A stretch of 64,000 nt of DNA from Dyadobacter soli. Its GTDB lineage: Bacteria; Bacteroidota; Bacteroidia; Cytophagales; Spirosomataceae. The notes beneath the pieces were generated by a model, which saw only the letters and a program-made list of their open reading frames with translations, was not told the origin of the DNA and ran no database searches. Shown in pieces: positions 33,744-42,272 of the stretch. The DNA is taken from positions 248,001 through 312,000 of the forward strand of contig NZ_FNAN01000006.1 in the NCBI RefSeq assembly GCF_900101885.1, given 5' to 3'. Position numbers and translations under genes: made by a program. How positions within the stretch are numbered: the stretch's first letter is position 1; every line of letters begins with the position of its first letter.

Positions 33744-36632
33744 ATGCTCAATTCTACGCGTGTGTTTAAGTTTTTGACCCGCATCACTTTGCTTCTAGCC
33801 GTGCTGGCATCTTCCGGCCTTGTCTCAGCGCAGAGTCAGCAAAGAACCACCGAAGCGGACAACCAGCGCTATCTCGCGCTGATGCTCCTGAACCTCACCG
33901 ACCCTGACGACATCGGGCCCGAGCCCGACCTGATCCGCACCGCTGGCAGTTACGGCCTCAACGCGCTTTACATTACCATTCCCTGGGACAAGGTGTATTT
34001 GAACTCTCCGACCGACGCGCCGCGCTGGGCCAAGTACGACCAGCAGATCAAGATCGCGACGGATTTGGGAATGAAAGTAGCATTGCGCATTCACCTTGGC
34101 CGGTACAGTACGCGCATTAAAGGGTTCTGGGAGGTTTCTGACAGCCAGGTCAGCCATTCCAATAAACCCATGCTAAGCGGTTACGGGGATACATTTTTTG
34201 GCTTTGATAACCAGCCCATTCTCGATAAGGGTGTTGCCTTTGTGAAAGAGGTAATGAACCATTACAAATACCTGCAAACGGAAAAAAAGCTGCTCTATGT
34301 GTCGGTAACCTCTACGGCTACGCAGGAAGGCGAATATTCGGGTGGTTTGATCGAGAATGGCAAGGAAAACGCGGCGGTTTACGACTATTCTCCTTCGATG
34401 GTGAAGGGTTTTAAGGATTTTGTACAAAGCAAATACAAAAAAATCGAACGGATCAATTTTCTCTGGGGAATGACTTTCAAGTCGTTCGACGAGGCAAATC
34501 CGCCGGCTACGGCCTGGGATCCTAACCTTTCGTTTCGCCAGCGCTATGGAAAAGACTGGTACATCTACCGCCACATGATGCTGAAAAGATTTACCGAGCA
34601 GATGGTGACGGCGGTGAAGAGTGTCGATCCGGCTATCAAATATGTGTCGGACTACGGTTCGGTATTCGATTCGCAATCGGCGACGCGGGGAACGCTGGGT
34701 TTCCGCGATCTCAATGTGAAGACAGACGGTATCAAGGTAAACGACAACCTGACCGCCCACGATCACCGCTTTTCGGTGGATATCTTGAAAAGCGATGCGC
34801 CGGCGGGCTTCATTACGGCGAATGAGCTTTTTGTAAGCTCTTATCTCGATAATGCCATCCATATGAAGCAGATCAACGAGAATTTCGAACACGGAGCGAA
34901 CATCGTGGCCGTGGTAATCTCGCAAAAAGAGCAGATGGCGCGCGCGGAAGGTTTTTTACGGCAAGGCGCAGTATCCTGGCTGAACAAACCTATGACCCCG
35001 ATAACATACGCCGGTACCGTATCATACCGGCTGTCGGCAGCTACCGAAAAAGGCGGAGCGCAGGGAGTGGTTTACGACGAGTGGGCAAGGATCGCCTATG
35101 CCGATCGGGCGAACCCGCGACCGGTCCGCATTCGTTTGGTTGAAGACATTTTAGCGCCAAGTTACTGGGATGATGCTTCCAATCACGTGCCTTACGTGTT
35201 CAGGCCGGTGCCGATGCAGATCATCCCGGTAAACAAGGATTTCGAATACAGGCTTCCGATCGATACTTTCTCGGACGTGGACGGGAAGGTCGTACGTGTG
35301 GACGTGGGTGCATTACCCGCGTGGCTGCGCTATGAAAATGGCGTCTTACGCGGCAGGCCTACGACGCTTGGCGATTACCGCATATCCGTGAAAGGAATCG
35401 ACGACGAAGGCGGCTCGGCGGAAGCGTTTTTTACCATTCGGGTGGATACCCGCGAGAATGCCAACAAGCCGCCGACCGTAGACAGCAACTTCTCGAACCA
35501 GCTGGTGGCGGTGGATAAGCCATTTACCATTACCATTCCCAAAACTGCATTCACCGATCCGGATGGAAGCATTACGAAGGTAGAGGCGAGCGAATTGCCT
35601 TCCTGGCTGACGTTCTCGAATGGCGTACTCAGCGGAACGCCGTCGAAGCTGGGAGATTACCGCATTATTCTCAAAGCATACGACGATCTGAATGCATTTG
35701 TGGAAACTTACTTCACGATTAAAGTAGTAGAGCCGCAGTTCCTGAACTCGCCGCCATTTGCGACCAGCGGATTGCCTACGAAGTATGCACAGGTTAACAT
35801 GCCGTTCAACTTTATCCTGCCGGTCAATATTTTCGGCGATGCGGACGGCTACATTTCTTCGGTTACTGTGCAAAACCGGCCTTCGTGGCTCTCTTTTGCC
35901 CTAAACGAGTTTTCGGGAACGCCTACCGAGGAAGGCGAGTACCGGCTGATCATCCGCGCTTACGACAATGCGGGTGCATATGTGGAAATTCCGCTTGTGC
36001 TGTTGGTACAAACCCCCGAGCTGCGCTTTGAACTCGTTCAGGGAGGTAGCAAAGTGGATCAGCGCGTGATCCGGAAACTGTCGGGCGACGATGTGATCCC
36101 TTATGATTCGCTGCCTTCAAAGCTGAATATGTACGCCTACGGGAATTTTGAGTACGACAAAGTTTCGTTCGACCTGAATGGCCCTTACCGCAAGAAATCA
36201 ACGACGTCGGTCTTTCCATACGCATTATATGAAGATGCTTCCGGCTTTGCGCCTTATGTGGGTCGATATACTTTAACCGTTATCGCATTCAAGGAGGATT
36301 CCGCAGTGGTGACGAACTCCATCGAGTTCGGTATTTCGGCGGGGGATAAGCTGGATATTACCAAAAATATGGAAGACTGGGCATTCTATCCGAATCCAGT
36401 CGAAAGCATCGTCAATATCAAGCTTCCCGAGTACCAGCCGGGCGATAACCTGAGCTGGGAGATCGTGACGGTGGCCGGCAAACGAATGCCTATCGTGAAC
36501 TCGCTGGTAAAAGTTACAGATTCCCTGGCAAGCCTGGACCTCGATGCGATCGGCTTGTCGGCAGGCATTTATTTTATCCGGATAGAAAACAACGGGGAAT
36601 TTTTAAAACAGTTTAAAGTTTTCAAGAAATAG
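33744..36632 (+). CDS. Type IX-secreted multidomain protein with glycoside-hydrolase-like domain
   Basis: The real start is the ATG at 33744, one nt after the previous stop; an upstream TTG at 33726 would overlap that gene. The 962-residue protein has a signal peptide (about 1-30, ending VSAQ) and a TIM-barrel-like domain resembling GH42-type beta-galactosidases (about 40-470; candidate acids in ATQEGEYSGG and TANELFVSS). Three Ig-like CADG modules of about 85 residues follow, with repeated LP.WL.....L.G.P...GDYRI motifs. The last 85 residues are a type A T9SS sorting domain (WAFYPNPVESIVNIKLPE, then GLSAGIYFIRIENN, ending FKVFKK). It is exported by Sec, then T9SS to the surface or medium. 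The polysaccharide target is unknown. Confidence 0.85.
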   Translation: MLNSTRVFKFLTRITLLLAVLASSGLVSAQSQQRTTEADNQRYLALMLLNLTDPDDIGPEPDLIRTAGSYGLNALYITIPWDKVYLNSPTDAPRWAKYDQQIKIATDLGMKVALRIHLGRYSTRIKGFWEVSDSQVSHSNKPMLSGYGDTFFGFDNQPILDKGVAFVKEVMNHYKYLQTEKKLLYVSVTSTATQEGEYSGGLIENGKENAAVYDYSPSMVKGFKDFVQSKYKKIERINFLWGMTFKSFDEANPPATAWDPNLSFRQRYGKDWYIYRHMMLKRFTEQMVTAVKSVDPAIKYVSDYGSVFDSQSATRGTLGFRDLNVKTDGIKVNDNLTAHDHRFSVDILKSDAPAGFITANELFVSSYLDNAIHMKQINENFEHGANIVAVVISQKEQMARAEGFLRQGAVSWLNKPMTPITYAGTVSYRLSAATEKGGAQGVVYDEWARIAYADRANPRPVRIRLVEDILAPSYWDDASNHVPYVFRPVPMQIIPVNKDFEYRLPIDTFSDVDGKVVRVDVGALPAWLRYENGVLRGRPTTLGDYRISVKGIDDEGGSAEAFFTIRVDTRENANKPPTVDSNFSNQLVAVDKPFTITIPKTAFTDPDGSITKVEASELPSWLTFSNGVLSGTPSKLGDYRIILKAYDDLNAFVETYFTIKVVEPQFLNSPPFATSGLPTKYAQVNMPFNFILPVNIFGDADGYISSVTVQNRPSWLSFALNEFSGTPTEEGEYRLIIRAYDNAGAYVEIPLVLLVQTPELRFELVQGGSKVDQRVIRKLSGDDVIPYDSLPSKLNMYAYGNFEYDKVSFDLNGPYRKKSTTSVFPYALYEDASGFAPYVGRYTLTVIAFKEDSAVVTNSIEFGISAGDKLDITKNMEDWAFYPNPVESIVNIKLPEYQPGDNLSWEIVTVAGKRMPIVNSLVKVTDSLASLDLDAIGLSAGIYFIRIENNGEFLKQFKVFKK

Positions 36633-36657
36633 CGAGGCGCATATGTTAGCAATTGTT

Positions 36658-36690
36658 AATGGCCGCTTATCTAGCGGTCATTTTCATTTA
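36658..36690 (+). terminator. Weak terminator after the T9SS-cargo gene
   Basis: AATGGCCGCT (36658-36667) and AGCGGTCATT (36673-36682) form a 10-bp stem with one G-U pair and a 5-nt loop. The tail (TTCATTTATTTT) is a loose U-tract. Confidence 0.55.
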
Positions 36691-36701
36691 TTTTAGGAAT
36701 A

Positions 36702-36715
36702 GTATGCTTGCATAA
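36702..36715. promoter_or_regulatory. Operator copy 1 (GTATGC-TT-GCATAA)
   Basis: This 14-nt palindrome has one mismatch in the last base. It includes the -33 TTG of the acyl-CoA dehydrogenase promoter (36708-36710), so binding would block RNA polymerase. Its centre is 51 nt from the centre of operator copy 2, close to five helical turns. Confidence 0.65.
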
Positions 36716-36737
36716 TAATTTATATGGCCTATATTTG
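36708..36737 (+). promoter_or_regulatory. Promoter of the acyl-CoA dehydrogenase gene
   Basis: TTG (36708-36710), a 19-nt spacer and TATATTTG (36730-36737) fit the Bacteroidota consensus fully. The predicted start is near 36744, between the two operator copies. Confidence 0.65.
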
Positions 36738-36752
36738 CATTAACCTGTAATG

Positions 36753-36766
36753 GTATGCAAGCATAC
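36753..36766. promoter_or_regulatory. Operator copy 2 (GTATGC-AA-GCATAC)
   Basis: This perfect 6-2-6 palindrome lies about +9 to +22 from the predicted transcription start and 32 nt before the start codon. It differs from the thiolase operator only in the central two bases. Confidence 0.7.
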
Positions 36767-36798
36767 TCAACACGTTCCCGACTAACCCGCATTCAGAT

Positions 36799-38613
36799 AT
36801 GTCCGTTGCAGCAGTAGACCAGACTTCCATCAAAGGTGGAGAATTCCTGATCAAGGAAACCCAGGCAAATCAGATTTTTATCCCCGAAGAATTCAATGAA
36901 GAGCAGCGCATGATCGCTGACACGTGCCGCGATTTCCTTTCGAAGGAAGTGTGGCCGCGTTTGGATGAAATCGACCAGGCGAAAAGCACGGCGCTGATTT
37001 CGGGGCTGATGGACAAAGCTGGCGAGCTGGGCTTGCTAGGCACTGCGGTACCGGAGGAATTTGGCGGTTTTGGAATGAATTTCAATACTTCCATGCTCGT
37101 AGCGGAAGCGACAGGCGCGGGCAACTCATTCTCGGTGGCGCTTTCGGCGCATACCGGCATCGGTACATTGCCCATTTTGTACTACGGCAATGAAGAACAG
37201 AAGAGCAAATACCTGCCCAAACTTGCCTCCGGTGAATGGAAAGCAGCCTATTGCCTTACCGAGCCTGACTCCGGTTCCGATGCCAATTCGGGTAAAACAA
37301 AAGCTAAACTGAGCGCCGACGGGCAGCATTATGTGGTCAACGGCCAAAAAATGTGGATCACAAACGGCGGCTTCGCGGACGTGTTTATTGTTTTTGCCAA
37401 AATCGAAGAAAATGGCGAAACCGATAAAAACCTGACGGCATTCATCATTGAAAAGTCGTTCGGCGGGATTACGATGAACGAACCCGAGCATAAAATGGGC
37501 ATCAAGGGTTCGGATACGCGCCAGTTATTCTTCAACGATTGCCTGGTACCCGTGGAAAATATGCTTTCGGAGCGTGGTAATGGGTTTAAAATAGCAGTTA
37601 ATATCCTCAATATCGGCCGGATCAAGCTCGCTGCGGCGGCTTTGGGCGGCTCGAAACGCGTGGCTTCGCAGGCCATACAGTATGCCAATGAACGCAAGCA
37701 GTTCGGTACCGCGATCGCCAATTTTGGTGCGATTAAGCATAAGCTGGCCGAAATGGCGGTGCAAATGTTCGCGACCGAGTCGGCGGCGTACCGTGTGGGG
37801 CAAAATATAGATGATCTCATCCAGGCCTTCAAAGAGAAGGGAATGAACGATGCCGAGGCGAAATTGAAGGCTCTGGAAGAATTTGCGATTGAGTGCGCGA
37901 TCATGAAAGTGCATGGGTCGGAAGTGCTGGATTTTGTGGTTGACGAAGGTGTGCAGGTGTATGGGGGGATGGGTTTTTCGGCCGATGCACCGATGGATCG
38001 CGCCTATCGCGATAGCCGGATCAACCGGATTTTCGAAGGTACCAATGAAATCAACCGGCTGCTGGTCGTGGATATGCTGCTGAAACGCGCCATGAAAGGC
38101 CAGCTCAACCTCATGGGCCCGGCCGCTGCGGTGGGTAAGGAAATTTTGTCGATCCCCGATTTCAGCTCCGACGAGGATGAAACTTTGTTCGCAGCGGAGA
38201 AAAAGGTGATCAAAAACTTGAAAAAGGCCGCATTGATGATCGCCGGTGCCGCGGTTCAGAAGTTTATGATGAAACTTTCTGACGAACAGGAGATTATCAT
38301 GAATCTTGCCGACATGGTAGTTGAAATTTATGTGGCCGAATCGGTGTTATTAAGGGTGGAGAAACGGATGGGGTTGCTGGGTGACGAGGCGAATGCATTG
38401 CAAAAAGATATAGCACTCATTTACCTCAATCGCGCCGTTGAAAAAGTGAACAATGCCGGTCGGGCAGCCATTACGAGTTTTGCCGAAAGCGACGAGCTCC
38501 GGGTAATGCTGATGGGCCTGAAAAGATTCACGAAGATCGAACCAATGAACCTTAAAGACGCGCGCCGCCGCATTGCCGACGAGCTGATAGCCGGAAATGA
38601 CTACGTCTTTTAA
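36799..38613 (+). CDS. Acyl-CoA dehydrogenase with C-terminal extension
   Basis: This 604-residue flavoprotein oxidises acyl-CoA to enoyl-CoA in beta-oxidation. The ACAD core (about 30-430) shows AYCLTEPDSGSDANSGKT and MWITNGGFADVFIVFAK for FAD binding, GIKGSDTRQLFF, and the QVYGGMGFSADAPMDRAYRDSRINRIFEGTNEI signature region (quoted in part) with the catalytic Glu in FEGTNE. An extra helical domain of about 170 residues follows, as in the long VLCAD/FadE-like group found in Bacteroidota. The gene is flanked by two operator copies shared with the thiolase gene. No electron-transfer flavoprotein genes are adjacent. Confidence 0.95.
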   Translation: MSVAAVDQTSIKGGEFLIKETQANQIFIPEEFNEEQRMIADTCRDFLSKEVWPRLDEIDQAKSTALISGLMDKAGELGLLGTAVPEEFGGFGMNFNTSMLVAEATGAGNSFSVALSAHTGIGTLPILYYGNEEQKSKYLPKLASGEWKAAYCLTEPDSGSDANSGKTKAKLSADGQHYVVNGQKMWITNGGFADVFIVFAKIEENGETDKNLTAFIIEKSFGGITMNEPEHKMGIKGSDTRQLFFNDCLVPVENMLSERGNGFKIAVNILNIGRIKLAAAALGGSKRVASQAIQYANERKQFGTAIANFGAIKHKLAEMAVQMFATESAAYRVGQNIDDLIQAFKEKGMNDAEAKLKALEEFAIECAIMKVHGSEVLDFVVDEGVQVYGGMGFSADAPMDRAYRDSRINRIFEGTNEINRLLVVDMLLKRAMKGQLNLMGPAAAVGKEILSIPDFSSDEDETLFAAEKKVIKNLKKAALMIAGAAVQKFMMKLSDEQEIIMNLADMVVEIYVAESVLLRVEKRMGLLGDEANALQKDIALIYLNRAVEKVNNAGRAAITSFAESDELRVMLMGLKRFTKIEPMNLKDARRRIADELIAGNDYVF

Positions 38614-38675
38614 AAAATTATAAATATCTCAGGCGAATAACCTGCTACAACTGAAAACCAAAATGTACACGTTGA

Positions 38676-38707
38676 AAGCCGTATCTGACTCAGATGCGGC
38701 TTTTTTG
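38676..38707 (+). terminator. Terminator of the acyl-CoA dehydrogenase gene
   Basis: AAGCCGTATCT (38676-38686) pairs with AGATGCGGCTT (38692-38702) across GACTC, followed by a T-run. The rest of the gap up to 38863 holds no further gene or clear promoter. Confidence 0.8.
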
Positions 38708-38863
38708 TATCTTGGTAAAAGGTTTTCGATTATCGGTCAAAATACGCAATTTTGGGAAACCAAAAACGACGCCTTTCTCGTTAGGTATGAGGTTCCTTTT
38801 TTGAGTTAAATAGCAAAAATAATTACGTTGGATTCACTACTAGCTACTGAAAAACCACCTTTC

Positions 38864-40414
38864 ATGACATTGCATTCCGTGGATCTGCGTACCACAGGCC
38901 AGTTTCCTGCATTACTACTCGATTACCTCGATCAGAAACCGACGCTTGATTCTTTTTACAGCATTTTCCCGACGTTGGAGAATGCGGAAAAGGCCATTTT
39001 GAACAAAAAAGGATTTACGGCCGACAAGCGCAAAACGCTCGTGGACGTGCTCACGAAACAATATCGGGGCCTGCCTTACCTGCCGGATTTTTCGGTTTTA
39101 TTGGAAGAAAATACATTCACCGTAACAAGCGGCCACCAGCTGAATATCTTCACCGGGCCGTTGTACATTATTTATAAGATCGTCACGATCATCAAGCTTG
39201 CCGAAGCATTAAAGGCGAAATATCCACAGTACAATTTCGTACCCATTTACTGGATGGCTACGGAAGACCACGATTTTGAAGAAATAGCTTCGTTCCATCT
39301 TTTCGGGCAGACGCACAAATGGACGGGCGAGCATAAAGGCGCCGTTGGAAAGCTTAATCCAAAGGAATTGGCAGGTATTTTGAAACAATTGCCTGACAAA
39401 CCACTGCTTTTTGCCAAGGCTTATCTCGAAAACAACACATTGGCGGACGCGGTGCGATGTTATATGCACGAGCTCTTCGGACGTTACGGGCTGATTAGCC
39501 TGGATGCCGACAATGCGGATTTGAAACGGCACTTCCTGCCGGTTATTCAGGAAGAACTGAAAGACTCCATTTCGGAGAAACTCGTTACAGAAACCACTTC
39601 CCGGTTGAATGCGCTCGGTTACCATACTCCCCTGCACGCGCGCGAAATCAATTTCTTCTACCTCGACGACAACCTGCGCGAACGCATCGTACGCGAGGAC
39701 GGCGTGTTCAAAGTGCTGAATACCGAGCTGGAATTTAGCGAGGATGAACTACTGGCACTTGCAGAGACAAATCCCGAACGTTTCAGCCCGAATGTAATCC
39801 TGCGGCCGCTGTACGAGGAAGTGATTTTGCCTAACCTTGCGTATATAGGCGGGCCGTCAGAGGTGCCTTACTGGATGCAGCTGAAAGGCGTTTTCGAGCA
39901 TTTCAATGTGCCTTACCCGATGCTGATGCCGCGGAATTTTGCATTGTACATGAATGGTCATCAGTACAAAAAGGCGCAGAAGCTGAAAATCGATTACAAA
40001 GACCTTTTCCTGGACGAGATCGCATTGCGCAAGACGTTCATCGAACGCAATACCGAGCACGAGCTCAACCTGAACGATCAGAAAGAGGCATTCAACGCTA
40101 TTTTCGATCAAATACTCTCGAAAGCTACCGAGGTAGATCAGACCATGCACGGCGCCGTCAAAGCCGAGCAAACACGCCTTTTGAATTCGTTGAAACACCT
40201 CGAAAAGCGCATTGTCCGTGCCGAAGAGCGTAATCACGAATCGGAGATCGAGCAATTGCTGACCCTTAAAAACAAACTGTTCCCGAACGGAATCGCCCAG
40301 GAACGGTATGATAATCTCCTTAATTTCTACATCAACGACCCTCAGTTCATTCAGAAGCTTTACAATGCCTTCGATCCGCTGGATTTCAGGTATAATGTGC
40401 TTTTGGAAGACTAG
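38864..40414 (+). CDS. bshC: Putative cysteine ligase BshC, bacillithiol synthesis
   Basis: This 516-residue protein matches BshC along its length. It joins Cys to GlcN-malate, the last step of bacillithiol synthesis. Typical blocks are VTSGHQLNIFTGPLYIIYKI near residue 90, FVPIYWMATEDHDFEEI (HIGH-like and ED motif region), NPERFSPNVILRPLYEE, and LPNLAYIGGPSEVPYW. A coiled-coil insertion follows near the C-terminus (about 400-470). I use the ATG at 38864 rather than the TTG at 38828. bshA and bshB are not in the window. Presence of BshC implies bacillithiol as the main thiol buffer. Confidence 0.94.
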   Translation: MTLHSVDLRTTGQFPALLLDYLDQKPTLDSFYSIFPTLENAEKAILNKKGFTADKRKTLVDVLTKQYRGLPYLPDFSVLLEENTFTVTSGHQLNIFTGPLYIIYKIVTIIKLAEALKAKYPQYNFVPIYWMATEDHDFEEIASFHLFGQTHKWTGEHKGAVGKLNPKELAGILKQLPDKPLLFAKAYLENNTLADAVRCYMHELFGRYGLISLDADNADLKRHFLPVIQEELKDSISEKLVTETTSRLNALGYHTPLHAREINFFYLDDNLRERIVREDGVFKVLNTELEFSEDELLALAETNPERFSPNVILRPLYEEVILPNLAYIGGPSEVPYWMQLKGVFEHFNVPYPMLMPRNFALYMNGHQYKKAQKLKIDYKDLFLDEIALRKTFIERNTEHELNLNDQKEAFNAIFDQILSKATEVDQTMHGAVKAEQTRLLNSLKHLEKRIVRAEERNHESEIEQLLTLKNKLFPNGIAQERYDNLLNFYINDPQFIQKLYNAFDPLDFRYNVLLED

Positions 40415-40423
40415 GGGAGGGGG

Positions 40424-41488
40424 TTAATCCTTCATTCTCACATCCCCGAAAACGGAGGTTACAGTAATCTTGGGCCCACCACCCGACCCGACTTTGCCCT
40501 GGTAATGCTTCATCTTGTCGGGACGACCGTCTTTTTCGGGCTGCATGGAGAAATTGACATTTTCGGTCGGATAACTGAACTTGCCATACGTCACGCTCAC
40601 ATTGAACTGGTTGGCCTCGGCCGGCAGCACAATGGACGAGTACTGGGCCTGGATATCCACATTCTGGGCTGAATGCGTCAATTCGTCGATTTTAAAATTA
40701 CCCGAATAATTGAGTTTGATCTTCCCTGTACCTCGGATCGTACCGATTTTGGCCCCTGAGTAGTCGATAGCGGCATCCAGGTTCACCACATCGCCGATCA
40801 TCAGTTCGCCATGTTTGTTGCTCAGCCAGACTTTCTTCGCCTGATCGAGCTTCACATTGGAATACTGGCAATCCAGTTTCCCGCCATCCATTTTGCCGAT
40901 TTTAGCGCTTCCAAATTGAATGTCGATCACATTATCAGGGTTTTCGAGCAAAGTTGCCATGAAATTGCCGTGCTTGGAATCGACGGTAAGCGGTGCGTAA
41001 AACGAAGGAATGTCGGTATTGCCGAACTTGTTGCGCACGGTCAGCGCATTCTCCTTGGGCATGTAGATCGTGTAATCGATCTGGATGAAGTTCTTATCGC
41101 CTTTACCTTTATTCCAGCCATTGTTGCCAAACTGGCTGCGGTCGATGCGCGTGGTGATGCTGATGAGATTTTTCGCGCGTTTTTCATCGATATTCACAGA
41201 GCTGAGGTATTCGGCGGCACGGCTGTCGGAGGGCGCATTGGCAGTTACCACGATCTCCACCTTGATCTCTTCCTTAGCCCACAGATTCACCTTCACGAGA
41301 CCAAACTGGTTGTCTACTTCGAGCGCATCGCTCTTTTTGACGTCGAACACCTTCACAATATTCCTTCGCTTCTCTACCAGTCCGTTCTGTTCCGAATCAT
41401 CGGGATTGAGGGCTGCGCTGGCTACCTGCGGGAGTGTGGCGATCACACTAAATAACAGGAGCGTCGCTATTTTCTTTATCGTTGTCAT
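40424..41488 (-). CDS. Exported DUF4097-like beta-helical protein in the ECF sigma locus
   Basis: This 354-residue protein has a signal peptide (ending ASAA, about residue 26). The mature part is built of short repeating strands (VDSKHGNFMATLL, IQFGSAKIGKMDGG, LDCQYSNVKLDQ, WLSNKHGELMIGD, IDYSGAKIGTIRG), the pattern of DUF4097 or auto-transporter-adhesin-like right-handed beta structures. It overlaps the anti-sigma-like gene by 41 nt in another frame and is the last gene of the sigma / anti-sigma unit. Such proteins are often regulated by the cell-envelope sigma factor next to them. The binding partner is unknown. Confidence 0.8.
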   Translation of the reverse strand: MTTIKKIATLLLFSVIATLPQVASAALNPDDSEQNGLVEKRRNIVKVFDVKKSDALEVDNQFGLVKVNLWAKEEIKVEIVVTANAPSDSRAAEYLSSVNIDEKRAKNLISITTRIDRSQFGNNGWNKGKGDKNFIQIDYTIYMPKENALTVRNKFGNTDIPSFYAPLTVDSKHGNFMATLLENPDNVIDIQFGSAKIGKMDGGKLDCQYSNVKLDQAKKVWLSNKHGELMIGDVVNLDAAIDYSGAKIGTIRGTGKIKLNYSGNFKIDELTHSAQNVDIQAQYSSIVLPAEANQFNVSVTYGKFSYPTENVNFSMQPEKDGRPDKMKHYQGKVGSGGGPKITVTSVFGDVRMKD

Positions 41489-42056
41489 TTTTCACTTTGT
41501 TAATGCGTTGCAAAATTTCCAGTTGTTGGTTCAGCAGATCGACCTGTAATTGCAGGTTCTGAACCATTGCTTCGAGCAATGCTTCCTGGTTAGGGGCGTT
41601 CGACAAGTTGGAACGAAGGTTTTTATAGTTCGCTTCCAGACTTTCCAAATCAGCGGAGAAATCTTTGTACAGCTCCGGGTTGTTCCGGGCCAATTTGATG
41701 ATCTCCTCCCTTTTTTGGTCTATTGCAACATTGTATTGATTGAATTCGCGGGCATATGCGGGGACTTTCAGGGCCACGTTAGGATCACGGGTAATGCCAT
41801 ACTCGTTGTTGAGGTAAACCAGAAACCCGATCCCGAGCGCCAGGAACACCCCCGCGGCAATGCGCCAGTCGAAATAGGGGTTACTCAGACGCCTGATTTT
41901 TTTTTTCGATTTCTCAGGTACTATCGGAATCTCGTTATGTAATTGGCTCTCAATCTGGCTCCATAAAGAATCCTGCGGTAAGAAAGTATCAAATCCATCC
42001 CTGTTATCACGCACAAACCGCTCCAATCGATCCTTTTTATCAGAAGAATTTTTCAT
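41448..42056 (-). CDS. Single-pass anti-sigma-factor-like membrane protein
   Basis: This 202-residue protein has a cytoplasmic N-terminal part (about 1-65, polar, with FVRDNRDGFDTFLPQDSLW), one membrane segment (about 67-85, IAAGVFLALGIGFLVYL) and a periplasmic coiled coil (about 100-195). The layout and position directly after an ECF sigma gene suggest it holds the sigma factor at the membrane. There is no zinc-binding HxxxCxxC motif, so it is not a ZAS-type anti-sigma. The 216-nt gap to the sigma gene contains the second decamer array. Confidence 0.75.
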   Translation of the reverse strand: MKNSSDKKDRLERFVRDNRDGFDTFLPQDSLWSQIESQLHNEIPIVPEKSKKKIRRLSNPYFDWRIAAGVFLALGIGFLVYLNNEYGITRDPNVALKVPAYAREFNQYNVAIDQKREEIIKLARNNPELYKDFSADLESLEANYKNLRSNLSNAPNQEALLEAMVQNLQLQVDLLNQQLEILQRINKVKNDNDKENSDAPVI

Positions 42057-42154
42057 AGATTCATTAACTTGTCAAGTGTAAATAATAGTCTCAAATCCGT
42101 AATATTTAGGGGTTCATAGCATCTTAATCGTTTTGCAAATTTCAGCCGTTGCTG

Positions 42155-42265
42155 GTCATTTGTAGTCATGCATTGTCATTTTGTTGTTTCTCTCCAATCT
42201 GACCACACCCGACTATTTTCTGACTACACTTGACCATTCCTGACCACTTCCTGACTAAACCTGAC
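42155..42265. repeat. Inverted array of GTCA/TGAC decamers, copy B
   Basis: The left arm has GTCA cores at 42155, 42165 and 42175. The right arm has TGAC cores at 42200, 42221, 42231, 42241, 42252 and 42262, plus CGAC at 42210. Steps are 10 or 11 nt (mean about 10.3). A TGTTTCTCT stretch lies in the spacer, as in copy A. An isolated unit GTCAAGTGTA at 42071-42080 is identical to one unit of copy A. The array lies between the sigma and anti-sigma genes, starting 8 nt after the sigma stop. Confidence 0.8.
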
Positions 42266-42272
42266 TATTCCG

